From Metellina segmentata (Eukaryota > Arthropoda > Arachnida > Araneae > Tetragnathidae): 64,000 nucleotides of DNA. This document shows positions 29,521 to 39,921 of this stretch, one piece after another. The stretch covers positions 81,614,359-81,678,358 of the forward strand of contig OX375876.1 in the NCBI GenBank assembly GCA_947359465.1. Direction: 5' to 3'. The notes beneath the pieces were generated by a model. That model searched no databases. It was not told where the DNA came from and worked only from the letters and a program-made list of their open reading frames with translations. Position 1 is the first letter of the stretch. Each line of letters starts with the position of its first letter. The position numbers and the translations under genes are program-made.

Positions 29521-30085
29521 ATCCCAGCACCGTTTCTAGGGTAGAGCGAAAGGAGCGGACGCTCTAGGTGGCATGGGGAGCCAAATGCGATAAACAATTT
29601 CGAGCGAAAAATAAAACTATTGTCACGAATATAAAGATATCTAAATATTTTTCAATCATTTTAGACTACACCTAATATCAGCCACACTGAACAGTTAAGT
29701 GTCACATTTAGATTTTTTTATATTGACGACAATTGCATACGTGAATGTTTTGTCACATGCACACCAGTATCGGAGTCCAGTGGCAGGGTCTCGCAGGTTT
29801 ATTTCTGTGTGTGTGGATGAGGTGATAAAAGACATGATTACAGGGGCCAAGGCTATGACAATAGCGCCAACACGGGGAACCAAAGAGGCGTCCAAAGCCG
29901 TATTGCCAGATAATTTCCAAGGGCTTTTTTTAATCCTTGCGGCTGCCACAGCTTAAACTTAGTTGTTTCTGACGCTGCTATAACTTCAGTTAAATCAGTG
30001 TCGTTGTTCTGGGATATCCAACAGCTGTTTTTTCTCTCCTCTTCTACAAAACGATGAGAAGTAATACAGAACATACAGAGGCCCT
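29521..30085. other. Unassigned, GC-richer stretch
   Basis: Overlapping frames of about 85 codons occur on both strands at 29695-29956, but neither resembles a known family and both are short. The sequence is less AT-rich than its flanks and may be part of an unclassified element. Nothing firmer can be said. Confidence 0.3.
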
Positions 30086-30483
30086 CACGTTAAAAAAAAG
30101 TCTGAGACACGTTGGGAAAGCAGTCTCAAGCTGTTCAGTATCAATATAATGAAGTGAGAGATGCGCTACACGAACAATACGAGGAAAGTACCGACCTTGT
30201 TGCTGCTCCAGAAGCCAGGTCTCTCGCCCAACACATGGATCAATATGAATTTTTGTTCATTCTTGCGATTTGGTATGATTTATTGTACCAAATAAATATT
30301 GTTAGCAAATCCTTGCAATCAGAATCGACAGACTTGTCAAATGTAACGTATCTCTTACACAAATGGTGCCAATTTGTTAAGGAATACAGGGATACTGGCT
30401 ACGCATCAGCTGTAATTATAGCAAAAGAAAAAGCTGAAATTCAACCAGTAGAATGTCCTGGGCTAAAACCACTTTTCAAGTGA
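30086..30483 (+). pseudogene. hAT/ZMYM1-like transposase fragment
   Basis: Around 30090-30115 the words SETRWES precede, after one frame change, a 123-codon frame with QYNEVRDALHEQYEESTDLV, EARSLAQHMDQYEFLFILAI and WYDLLYQINIVSKSLQ. These are the middle of the DUF4371/ZMYM1-like hAT proteins, the family of the 7584-9900 relic but on the other strand. It ends in a natural-looking TGA at 30483 because the rest is missing. Confidence 0.7.
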
Positions 30484-31005
30484 GACTTTCTGATAATTTA
30501 AATGATATTTTGAAATCAAATAATAAAAATATTAATAATTTATTTAAATACTTAAGATTTTTAACTATTTATTTTAAGATATAGGTATACTATACCCTTG
30601 CATATTCGTTGTCCCAAAGATTTTCGAAATCCAAATCCCTTCCCTGTCTTTTAATAAAACTTTCAAAATGCCTTGTTTTGTGAAGGCAATGCAATAAAAA
30701 CAAGTTACGTTTAATTTAATTTTGTGTAGCTTTATTAAAATGATATCACACCCGAGATATCGAGGTTTTATTGTTATTATTATTATATTAATGTTGAGTA
30801 AATAATATAATAATTGTTAGAATATGTTTTAATAACAATCTTAAAACTAGTTTTATTTAGTGCTAAAAGGCGTGATATGACAAGCCGTTAAAACGACCTT
30901 TCAACCTAAAATGGTATTAAAATTTAAAAAAATAACATTTATGATTTGATAATACATAGATATTTTAAAAAATTTGAAACTTCAAAAAAGTAACAAAAAG
31001 CTGGG
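30484..31005. other. AT-rich spacer, no gene
   Basis: Long AT-rich stretches (for example 30770-30850) with no frame or repeat end that I could support. Confidence 0.4.
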
Positions 31006-31412
31006 GAGCGCAAAAGAGCGTATGCGGAATTGACTCTTCGAGAGCGATAGTTGTCGAAAAGAGCCAGTTCTCGAAAAGAGCTAACTCTCGAAAAGAGTCA
31101 GTGAGCGCAAAAGATCGAATGCGGAAATGATTCTTCGAAAGAGCTAGCTCGCGAAAAGAGTTAACTCCCAAAAGAATCACTGAATCAAGAGCTAGCTCGC
31201 GAAAAGAGTTAACTCCCAAAATAATCAAAGATCGCATGCGGAAATGATTCTTCGAGAGCGGAAGCGCTGATTCGTTAAAAAAGAGCTACCGCTATTGAGC
31301 CCTGATTGGTTAAAAAAGAGCTACAGCTCTTTTTTAACGAATCAGCTCTCGCTCACTCCGCCAAGAGAACTAGCTCTTTGAGTCAGCTTTTGAGCGGATC
31401 GCCCATCTCTAC
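31006..31412. repeat. Palindrome-rich repeat with GAGCTAGCTC words
   Basis: CTCGAAAAGAG and GCTAGCTCGCGAAAAGAG type words recur at about 31070, 31088, 31146 and 31190. GCGGAAATGATTCTTCGA occurs twice, at about 31121 and 31236. An inverted pair (CTGATTCGTTAAAAAAGAGC at about 31268 and its complement to about 31347) surrounds a further copy. It abuts the 3' end of the gypsy internal region and may be part of, or inserted in, that element's LTR. Confidence 0.65.
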
Positions 31413-31588
31413 ACCGCATACTCCCTCCCCAGTGTCAACGATATACACAGAAGCGATCTGGAAAGTGTACGGTTCGTCCAGATCTGGTGGTGTAATTTGG
31501 CACTTCCGTTGTTGGTACTGTCACGGGTGTGTGAGTTGGAGTATCAACAACTTGGAGAGCAGGTTTAAGACGGTCGACCGACACGTTA
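31413..31588 (-). pseudogene. Ty3/gypsy Pol C-terminal tail (left part of a split element)
   Basis: The minus strand reads NVSVDRLKPALQVVD, then TRSGRTVHFPDRF, then a stop at about 31435 and a purine tract (CACTGGGGAGGGAG) that would prime plus-strand synthesis. This tail fits directly onto the integrase end at 40159-40210, across the BEL element that separates them: the CATGG/CTTGG junction restores HHGNVSVDRLK. Confidence 0.8.
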
Positions 31589-31593
31589 CCAAG

Positions 31594-31825
31594 TGTTTCA
31601 CTTCGATCTAAATCTTTTTCTTTAATAAATGACAATGGAACTAAACGAAAACCTTTTTAATTAACAACGATAAGAACTGTATACAAAAACTATATCAATA
31701 TTTTTCATTAGAAAAATCAGAACAACATAACTGTTGCCACAAACATTTTCATTCCAAAACATGTTAAATTAAAGTCACTAGTAAACAAAAGTCACAACCA
31801 TTGAGTCTGTTCACGTTCTTCAAAA
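31594..31825 (-). repeat. BEL/Pao 3' LTR
   Basis: Same length as the other LTR; the minus-strand end is GAAACA. A TTTATT (AATAAA on the minus strand) near 31620 is a likely polyadenylation signal. It differs from the 5' LTR at roughly nine sites, about 4%. Confidence 0.85.
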
Positions 31826-31873
31826 TTCTCCCACCTTGCACTTTTACAAAATTGCAACACTATAGACTATTTC

Positions 31874-32844
31874 AGTTCAAAGATTCAGCCGATGAGGAAC
31901 TTTTACTTGTCTCCCGATTCTAGTGGTTATAGGTCCATCTAGTATAAAGGACTCCGAAAATGGTTCAGTAATCTCTGATACATTAGTCTGTTGATGCGGA
32001 GGTGAACTTAGTGAGAATGATCTCTTAGGATCTGTGGCTTGATCTGGATTTAGCAACACTTGAGATTGACAACGCGGAGGTAGATCTGCAGGACGAGCTA
32101 CTTCTAAAAAATTAAGGTTTTGGACGGGTCTTATTTTTTCACCCTAAGCCGTTTTTACTTTCGCCTCTCTTACATGGCCATCTGTCCCCGGAAATACCTG
32201 ATGAACGAGACCCAAAGGCCAGATGATACGCTTGTCCGGAGTGCCAACCAACACCACATCACGCAATTGTAAGGTGTCTCCTCTTCGTTCTTCTCTATGC
32301 ACTAACATGGCTAGGTATTCATTTCTGAATCTTGTGCGTAAATCATTTCGGAGCTTTTGCAGATACCGCAGACGACGATTCAAGCTGTTACTGTCAATAG
32401 TATCCAGATCCTGCACATCATTGTGTGGAATTACTTGTATAAAATATGCAGGTATCAATGCCTTTAATTCCGTCGTCTCATCTTCTAAATAAGTCAATGG
32501 TCCTGAATTCATCGTTGTTTCACAATCGCATAGCACCGTTTCTAATTCAATATAACTTATTGTTTTAGAACCCAAAACTCGTCTTAATAGCTCTTTTACC
32601 ATCCGCACCAACCTCTCCCAAAAACCACCCCACCAGGCAGCTGTTGGAGGATTGAATTTCCATTTAATCTTCTCAATTGTCGAAAACTCTAGTATTCTTT
32701 CCCAATCAAGCTCGTTTAACGCTCTATTGGCTCACACAAAGTTAGTGCCATTATCCGTATATATAACGCTTACTCTACCCCTTCTGGCTATGAATCGTCT
32801 TAGTGCCATTATAAAGGAATGAATTTTCACCAGACAATACATAG
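31874..32844 (-). pseudogene. BEL/Pao Pol: integrase core end and DUF5641
   Basis: Minus strand from 32844: FIMALRRFIARRGRVSVIYT and DNGTNF (integrase core, second acid), one stop, then NPPTAAWWGGFWERLVRMVK (with the E of the triad), the 155-codon frame 32611-32144 ending in VVLVGTPDKRIIWPLGLV (DUF5641), and the tail to about 31874 (TTRIGRQVKVPHRLNL). About 30 residues of the core between here and 34815 appear missing, apart from the SINE insertion that separates the parts. Confidence 0.85.
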
Positions 32845-33467
32845 TAAGTGGTAATTTTTAGTTAACGTCGTACTAGAGCAACACAACAGGCTATTGACGA
32901 CGGTCCGGGATCAGTCCCTTAAGGGAAAGATCCGAGGACAACACCTCGTAATTTTGAACCACGGTCAGATGACGAAGCAACACCTGAGCTGGCACCCCAC
33001 TCTCCAAACTTCCACGCCAACCCCAGCAAAAAAAATCAGCATCTTTCCTTCAAAAAAATATCTATTTTGAAGGTTTTTTGCAGGTGAATGCAGGTTTTTT
33101 GAAGGCAGTTAGATAAGTGCAGATTTTACGCGGTGAAAATGCAGAGGTTTTGAAGGAATAATGGTTTCCTTCATTAGTACTGCAGTTTTTCGGAAATTAA
33201 ATTTATAATTTTTCCAAATTAATTTTTACCTTCATAAAATTTGCAGTTTTTATAAAGGAAAAATGCAGTAAAAATGCCTTCATAAAATTCCTTTATTTTT
33301 TGGAATTATATTAAGGAATTTTATAAAAGCATTTTTCCTTCATAAAAACTGCAGTTTTTTTTGAAGGAATAATAAAGTTTGAAGTTAAAGTTTTGTTTCA
33401 TATTATGCAATATATCACCTGGTTTCTTATTTTGTAAAACTATTAAATCCCTCCAAACAAAATTTAA

Positions 33468-34184
33468 GTGGGTCTGGGACACATTGAAAATTAATTTAGA
33501 ATTTCGAATTTTTTTGTACTAATTACCCATCTAACTAATAAGCGAAATCACAACACAAAATTTTTCCAAAAGTTTTTCTAAAATTTTAAATTAAAATTTC
33601 TTGAAAAAAAGAGTGGTCATTTTAAATTGTTAAAATTCAAAATATTCTTGTACAATTTTCAAAATTCTTGCAGTAAATTATTCACAAATTTATAAACTTT
33701 AATTTTGATTCAACAATTTCAAAAATATTAATTTAATAAAAAATAAAAAATATTTGAATGAAAATTTTTGAAAATTTTAAGGTACTTTTTTTTTTTAGGT
33801 CATATTTTTAAAAGTAAATATTTGTTTCAAATTTGCTGAATCAAAATTTAAGTATAATGTTTAAAAAAGATATATTCCAAATTTCAACCCCTAAATTTGA
33901 TCGGTTTTCGACTTATAGCAATTTGAATATAGGAAATCTTGAAAAAATGTAACATGGAGAAAAACGCATTTAAAGTTTTAAAGACAGATGTTGTTTCCAT
34001 GACAACAACTGTCAAGAGTGTTAGATTTTCAGAACAAAAAGCACCACAAAAATTATTATATCTCTAGTTCTAATTAAGATAGAAATATGATTTAGACGTC
34101 TTTTTAAGCAGAAAAACACAGATAATTTCCTAAAATAATAAAAAGTGTTTCGAAAATTTGACGATTTTTGTGTCTTGGACCCCT
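33468..34184. mobile_element. TTAA-flanked non-autonomous element, copy 2
   Basis: TTAA at 33464-33467 and 34185-34188 bounds a unit that starts GTGGGTCTGGGACACA and ends TGTGTCTTGGACCCCT. It matches copy 1 (21510-22238) in inverted orientation along its whole length, for example CTAATAAGCGAAATCACAAC near 33534. Ends are more diverged than in copy 1. Confidence 0.85.
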
Positions 34185-34269
34185 TTAAACCATTTTCAAT
34201 TTATTCATAGTGAAAAAAAAACTAAGTCCAAAACAGAGAAAAAACAAACACTACATCAATTCACCACGC

Positions 34270-34460
34270 TCGGATGAGACTGTTACGGCCTAATGGATAG
34301 CATGCTGAACTCCAGATCCTTGGTCCCAGGTTCGAGTCCAATCATCTGATCGTGATTCAAAGTTACGAGGTGTTGTCCTCGGTTCGTTCCCTTGTTAATA
34401 GATCGTGGACCATTGTCAATAGCACGTTGTGTTACTCTAGGTCGACGTTATTCCCACGAA
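34270..34460 (+). repeat. SINE with a different tRNA-like head
   Basis: The head CGGCCTAATGGATAGCATGC (A box) with GGTTCGAGTCC (B box, about 34330) resembles an arginine-type tRNA. The body, ATCATCTGATCGTGATTCAA through ACGAGGTGTTGTCCTCG to GTCGACGTTATTCCC, is shared with the other SINEs here, although their heads differ. It ends in a T-rich run near 34450. Confidence 0.7.
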
Positions 34461-34814
34461 ATTTTTTTTTTTATGAATCCAAAATAATGTGTTTACTTAT
34501 CTCACCACCAGATGGCGCCACCAGTCATTCATCATCGTGACAAACATTAAAAAAACTGCAGGTTTCTTGCAGGAATTTTGTCCGAAATTCATGCAGGAAA
34601 CCTGCAGGTTTTTTTTGAAGTTTTTTTGCTGATTTTTTTTCCTGGGACCCAACGTGAGGACTTTCGGCCACGACAGATTTAAGGTGCACCAGCCGCCTCT
34701 ACACCATACGTTTACAAACATCCATGCCCGGACCCGGATTCGAACCAGGAACCTTCCGATCTAGAGGCTAACACCTTAACCACTATACCGGTTGGTCGGC
34801 CAGACAATACATAG

Positions 34815-35100
34815 AGTGGACTAGCCAAATCAATTCCAGCAACCTCAAAAACTCCCGCATATTTTATACGGTCTTTTGGTAGGGGTGCGAATGGCGGCTG
34901 AATAGATTTCCCTTTGAATCTTTGGCAAATAACACATTTTGAGCAAATTCTTTTTATAAGGCGTCTCACAACGACACTCCAATATTCTTCTCGTAAGTTG
35001 GAGATCAAGGTTCTGACACCTGCATGTTGCAGTCGTCGATACTTCTGTTCTATTAAGCGATGAACTAGTGTATGGTTTCCTGGCAATAGAATTGGACACT
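34815..35100 (-). pseudogene. BEL/Pao Pol: integrase zinc domain and core start
   Basis: The minus strand gives HTLVHRLIEQKYRRLQHAGV and RLIKRICSKCVICQRFKGK, an HHCC integrase zinc-binding domain, then PPFAPLPKDRI and FEVAGIDLASPLYVLSG with the first catalytic D. The frame then runs into the SINE duplication. Two overlapping frames are needed to read it, indicating a frameshift near 35080. Confidence 0.8.
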
Positions 35101-35713
35101 TGAAGTTCTCGTCTTCGTCACTTAAGTTTAGTTCTTATTCGAATTAGTCCAAAGTCATCCTTAAATGTATGCATCCCTTTTAAAGCCTTAGCATTAGTAT
35201 TATGAAAACTCTCGGTTTGAATCAAATTTAACAACTTTTTTTCTGAAAAATTCACTTCTTCCGAGATTAGCTCTTTACATCTTAATCTTGCATCCTTCTC
35301 ATGACGACTGTTATTGAAAAATCTATAGATCCAAGCTAGCACTCTCACATTCTTATATAACTAGAAAATCGAGTAAATGTATCCGTAAAGTGTGGGGTCA
35401 TACAGGAAACGCTAGAAACCACGTTTTTCCTTCTTTCTGAATTAACTGTTTCTTCATCTACTTCGGACACTCCATACATAGGCCATTTATCTGGCTCTTT
35501 TTTAAGCCAGCCGGGCCCCACCCACCTTCTGCTCTGCAGTAGTTTTCTGGCATCGCACCCTCTAGATGGAATATCTGCTGGATTGATTGAACTCGGTACA
35601 TAATGACAATCTTCAGTTTTGGTACATCCTCTAATTTCAGCGACACGATTTGCCACGAAAATACTCCAGTGGGAATCTCTTTTTATCCAAGTCAGAACTA
35701 CAGATGAATCATT
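35101..35713 (-). pseudogene. BEL/Pao Pol: RNase H to integrase linker
   Basis: The 35656-35345 frame has FVANRVAEIRGCTKTED (end of RNase H) and SSINPADIPSRGCDARKLL, the conserved NPAD-x-PSRG block, then RRWVGPGWLKKEPDKWP. The 35348-35118 frame continues the linker. Stops between frames show decay. Confidence 0.75.
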
Positions 35714-36758
35714 TCAAAAATACGCTTGGCACCTTGTCAATTTGAGAGCGTCAATGACTTGACAATACAAACGAGTAGCTATGAGTGCTCCAAGCAACTC
35801 TAATCTAGGAATGGTTACTTCTTTGGCAGGTGCTACTCTTGACTTACATAATACTAATTGTACCGAAGTTTTGCCCTCAAAAGATACACGTAAGAAAACG
35901 CATGCTGCATAAGGTACCTTACTAGCATCACTAAAACAGTGTAGAGTAATAGAGCATTCGTCAAAGGATCCAAACACAAGTCGTCTTGAAAGTTTACAAT
36001 AATTTAAGAAATGCAACTTTTTTAGCCAGGCCTGAAACTCCCTTTCTATGTTTTGTGGAAAATTTTTATCCCAAGAAAGTTTCATCTTCCGTGTTTTTTG
36101 CAAAATCAGTTTTGGAATTAACGTAGCTGGACTAGTATATCCGATAGGGTCGAAGATTCTCTGTGCAACTGACAGCAGAAACCTTTTGGTATGGCCACTC
36201 TCAGAAAAGGTCAAAGAGGTTAAATTGCTATAAATTTCATCAGTCTCTGTGTCCCATGAGAGTCCCAAAATTGAAATGATCTTTTGAGTGGAAGCTATGC
36301 CTTTGAATGGTGCAGCAATCCACCCTCTAAGGTCAAACCCTCCTGTAGACATCAGAGTCCGAGATTCTTCTTTGAACGTGACTACTTCCACTTCGGTTTC
36401 AAAACAGGTGATACAATTGTCGACATAAAAGGATTTCTTCAATTTAAGCGCTGTTCCTTTTAACCCTTGTGGAGCATTATCCAAGTGGTGGGAAATTGTT
36501 GCTCCCAACAAGAATGGACTTGAAGTAATGCCGAACACGACACGACAGTGCCTATAGGTGACAATTTCATTTTGGCTTGCATCTTTCCACCATAGGAATT
36601 TCAAAAAGTCTCGGTCCCTAGCTGACAAGCCAATCTGCAGAAAAGCTTTCTTTATATCGGCGGTAACACCGATGGTATGTTGCCGGAATTGCATCAAAAG
36701 TTTTGGCAGAATTTCTATCAAATTCGGTCCCTTTGCAAGGCAAACATTTAAAGAATTC
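35714..36758 (-). pseudogene. BEL/Pao reverse transcriptase
   Basis: The minus strand from 36758 reads NSLNVCLAKGPNLIEILPKL, TADIKKAFLQIGL (first acid), FLKFLWW, VVFGITSSPFLLGATISHHL and FYVDNC, the Pao form of the YxDD catalytic motif. RGWIAAPF-type, RIFDPIGYTSPATL and HCFSDASKVPYAACVFL (RNase H start) follow. The frame stays open for nearly 350 codons, the longest intact part of the element. The upstream end is cut by the SINE at 36773. Confidence 0.9.
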
Positions 36759-36772
36759 CCTTTTCCATCCTT

Positions 36773-36900
36773 CGTCATCTGACCGTGGTTCAAAATTACG
36801 AGGTGTTGTCCTCGAATCTTTCCCTTAAGGGACTGATTCCGGACCGTCGTCAATAGCCCGTTGTGTTGCTCTAGTACGACGTTAACTAAAATTACCATTA
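36773..36900 (+). repeat. 5'-truncated SINE in the reverse transcriptase gene
   Basis: This 128-bp piece (GTCATCTGACCGTGGTTC to GTTAACTAAAATTACCATTA) lies between CCTTTTCCATCCTT at 36759-36772 and 36901-36914, a 14-bp duplication. It is the body and tail of the SINE at 32845-34799 without its tRNA head. The tail has no long A run. Confidence 0.9.
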
Positions 36901-37700
36901 CCTTTTCCATCCTTTAACGATGCATCGAATACAGGACGAACTTTTGTAGTCAAACTAGAATTCTTGATTACTGCTTGATGCGATAGATAGTGACCAATCG
37001 TACCATTATTTGGAGCTATTTCAATAATGCCCTCCTCGTGCCAGCTTTTTATAGTAACATCGTAATCTTCAAACTATCCCATTTTCTGAAGTCTTATTGT
37101 ATTAGAAAAATGCCTCGTTTCTGCTTCATATTTATTATCTCCAAGAATCTGATGACCGGCCTTCCAAGGCAAACAGACTTCATACCTATTACCTTCTATT
37201 GCTTTGACGTTTTCTCGAAAGAATTTAAGGGTTTCATTATCTAAATTCTCCTTTGACCTCACTTCTGCCGGATCTTTTATGCCAATTGTTTCTAAATTCC
37301 ACAGTTCTATGAGATCTAAATAGTCCGACGGCATCATTCAAGGTAGATTGACTCTTCCCCGGACCTTGTAGTGTCCAACCCAGTTTTGTTTCGATAGCAA
37401 TAAGGCTTTTGTCGATCGTCATGATATTACTCGTCATTAATTGTCCGGAATAATCGGCACCTATTAACAATCCGATCTCTGGAGTATCTCTACCAGAACC
37501 ATTGATTTTAATTTTATGTTTCCGAAGTGAAGAACTTATATGTCTGAATTTCACCCTCGGAATGCATCCACAAATTTTATCTTTATCTAAAACTGATAAC
37601 TTGTATTTGAATTCGTTTTACACACTTTGTATCTCTATATCAAAAATCCCATGCACCTGCAACTCAGTTTCAACTCCTCCAAAAAGATTGTGACTCAAAG
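36901..37700 (-). pseudogene. BEL/Pao Pol: protease end (DUF1758) and RT start
   Basis: The minus strand shows GLLIGADYSGQLMTSN and ETKLGWTLQGPG (DUF1758), DLIELWNLETIGIKDPAEVR, ENVKAIEGNRYEVCLPWKAG, then VRPVFDASLKDGKG just before the SINE duplication. Frames change at about 37330 and 37080. Confidence 0.85.
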
Positions 37701-38405
37701 TCTCTTAATCTAACGGGACTAAATCTAGTCTCTTTACTATTTCTTTCCGTATGTAAGACCTCTGTGATCCACTGTCAAAAAGTGTTCGCACCAATTCCGT
37801 CTTTCTATTGTGGACAATCTTCACCATTACAGTTTGCAGAAGAGTTGTTCGCATGTTTTGATTAGACAATAAAACTTCACTCGTTTCATGAGCTAGTTTA
37901 GCTTGTTCTTTTTTGAGACTTCTAGAACCTTTTAGTTTTATGCACATCACCGTTACATGACGTTTGTTGCAAAGTAAACATTTCACAAAACTTTTACACT
38001 TTTTGGCGCCATGCCTAGTTTTTAAGCAACTAAAACAAGTAATTTTCTTTCTTAGTAAATTTTTCTTATCCTCAAATGAAAGATTGTGCACTCGGAGGAA
38101 TTATGTGATTCCTTATCACATATTCACATATACAAGAATGAACTTGTTTCTTCTTTGAGTCTCCCGCATAAATACAGGCGGCGGTAGCCGGAACAGAGAC
38201 AACTTTGTCTGCAGCAGAAAAGCTTGTACGTGCCAATTGGAGACGCTCTTCACTTTCAACATCAATTTGTAGAAAATTCAACAAATTTCCTAAGTTTTCA
38301 GAGTGCGCGACACTTTCCTTACGCTGTCGAGATCGCTCCCACGCCCTCAGAATTTCTTCCTGTAGTGTACACTCTACAAGGGGATAGCTGCATAAATCTC
38401 TGTTG
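37701..38405 (-). pseudogene. BEL/Pao Gag C-terminus, zinc knuckles and protease start
   Basis: Minus strand: YAAIPLVECTLQEEILRAWE near 38400-38340, NFLQIDVESEERLQLAR, then 38091-37705 with KNLLRKKITCFSCLKTRHGA and KCLLCNKRHVTVMC (two CCHC/C-type knuckles) and VRTLFDSGSQRSYIRKE with the DSG protease centre. Several stops separate the parts. Confidence 0.85.
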
Positions 38406-39143
38406 TAAAACTTCTAGTAGCGAGTTACGATAAATTAAGGCAACCCATCTGTCGTTACGGTTGTTGTGGTTTTCATGGCAACCTAGGCAAACGGAAACTT
38501 TCAGTTTTGATTTTGAATATTCTAGAAAGTTCTTCCAAAATCCGTTTAAGTCGTTTGATTTCATTGGTTCGTTTGAAATTTTTTCTTTGCTCTCATTGGT
38601 TATTTTGATTTTTAAATATCATTTGATTGCATTGGTGTTTTTATTTGTACTCGACAGTTGTGGAATTTTTATTTTATTATATTAATTTTCACTAAAGGAT
38701 TTAGAGTTTTGTTTTATTGCCATTTTCGTTTTAATTATTTTTTCTCGATAGAGTTATGACGTTATCAGATTGTATTATTTCTTGCTTTTTTTTTTCTTTT
38801 GTAAATCTTTTTCTTTTACAACATGCCCACTGTATTTAGTGAAATTGATAAGTTTCAGGGTAATCATACACTCGCTGCTTAGATTTTCTGCTGGAAGGCA
38901 AACGTTTGGAAGTGAAGGAATGGCTAATCGTTTGTTTATGTTCATTTATGTCTGAGCATTTTATGTAATATATATTTTTTTAAACATTCTAAAATGTGTT
39001 TAAAAAGTGTGTTGTAAAAAGAAAAATATTTGTGAAAGAAAAAGAGTTACGAAATAATTATTTCCTTGAAGACTTTAGAAGTGCGCCAAAAAAAAAATCA
39101 CCAAGCCGTTGCCATCACTCATAAACGTAGAGTGTAGCTGTAC
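38406..39143. mobile_element. Non-autonomous element copy in BEL gag, left end missing
   Basis: It matches 14797-15549 along its length (CTTCTAGTAGCGAGTTACGA, CTAGAAAGTTCTTCC, TTTGATTTCATTGGTTCG) and ends with CGTAGAGTGTAGCTGTACC, the right terminal repeat. The left terminal repeat of about 55 bp present at 14739 is absent, so the unit begins inside. Gag sequence resumes cleanly on both sides. No 8-bp duplication was visible. Confidence 0.75.
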
Positions 39144-39900
39144 CGAATCTTACTTCCATCTTTGGCGGCTTGAGCTAAAACCAACCTTAATAATTCACGA
39201 ACGTATATTTCTACTAGTAATTCGTCGCGTGCAAATCTGGATTTTAGCTGCTTGATAGCTTCTTTATAATTTGCACCTAAGGGAGGATAACTATCTACGA
39301 GCTCTCTTGCTGGGGAACCAACGACAGTCGCTTGTAATAAGTACTGGAATTTATCATCATATTTACATCTTCGTCGATTTTTTTGAACTGTCCCCAAAAT
39401 CCTAACCAATTTCGAGTTTCCCCATTGAATATTTGAAGCTCCAACTGCAGTTGTTTAAAATTCCTCTTCGTGGAATTTTCTGAAATTACAGATGTAACTA
39501 CAGGCATCAAATTCGCCCTTTTCTGTTCTACCTTTGTTTTTAAACCGATATATTTATCGCGGTATGATTCATTATTTTCAAAATCAGTCAAATAGTCGCT
39601 TTTGTTTTCAGCTTCCAGCAAAAGTTCAAAAATTTCTGATTGAACTTTATCTAATCTATTAAATTTACCTTCTAATTGTGAGTTCAATACTTGGAGCTGA
39701 TCAATATTCATATCAGCCTTTAGAATTTCTGCTTCTAAAGCATTGGCTGTAGCTGTATACGACTGCCTTAAAGGCTTACGTTTTCTTAATAAAACTTCCA
39801 TACTTATACAAGTAAATATTTCGAATGATATATTCAAACTATTAAACTCACTCGAATATCTGTAATATCTTCGCTGTTTCGTTTTATCTAGATCGCCATT
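39144..39900 (-). pseudogene. BEL/Pao Gag N-terminal part (DUF1759)
   Basis: A probable start lies near 39798 (MEVLLRKRKPLRQSYTATAN). A coiled-coil-like stretch follows (DQLQVLNSQLEGKFNRLDKV), then KQLQLELQIFNGETRNWLGF, the DUF1759 core, and after a frame change near 39390 YDDKFQYLLQATVVGSPARE and ANYKEAIKQLKSRFARDELL. The frame is broken at the change and then by the insertion at 39143. Confidence 0.85.
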
Positions 39901-39921
39901 TATCCTGTCGCGGACGCCACT

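Larger units (their letters stand above)
33005..34640. mobile_element. Inner insertion in the SINE, with loose inverted ends
   Basis: The left end has AGCAAAAAAAATCAGCA and the right end TTGCTGATTTTTTTTCC, an inverted pair. Next to each end are GCAGG/CCTGC-rich segments (33060-33370 and 34555-34625), including many degenerate copies of GAAGGAATAATGCAGTTTTT-like words. It encloses the TTAA element at 33468-34184 and a second SINE at 34270-34460. The superfamily is unknown and no clear target duplication was found. Confidence 0.5.
32845..34799 (-). mobile_element. tRNA-derived SINE, itself split by further insertions
   Basis: The 1955-bp insertion interrupts the BEL integrase and is flanked by CCAGACAATACATAG at 32830-32844 and 34800-34814 (15-bp duplication). 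On the minus strand the SINE starts at 34799 with a tRNA-like head (A box TATAGTGGTTAAGG, B box GGTTCGAATCC), runs to about 34640, and resumes at about 33005 to end near 32845. The tail has GCTCTAGTACGACGTTAAC. The 1.6 kb between 33005 and 34640 is a later insertion. A less interrupted relative lies at 56040-56330. Confidence 0.8.

Noticed and set aside
29695..29956. Overlapping 85-codon frames on both strands as a gene
   Set aside because: Neither has family similarity, splice context or codon bias that favours one strand.
34700..34800. A tRNA gene with perfect B box
   Set aside because: The A and B boxes are the head of a SINE flanked by a 15-bp duplication, and no convincing acceptor stem closes it.
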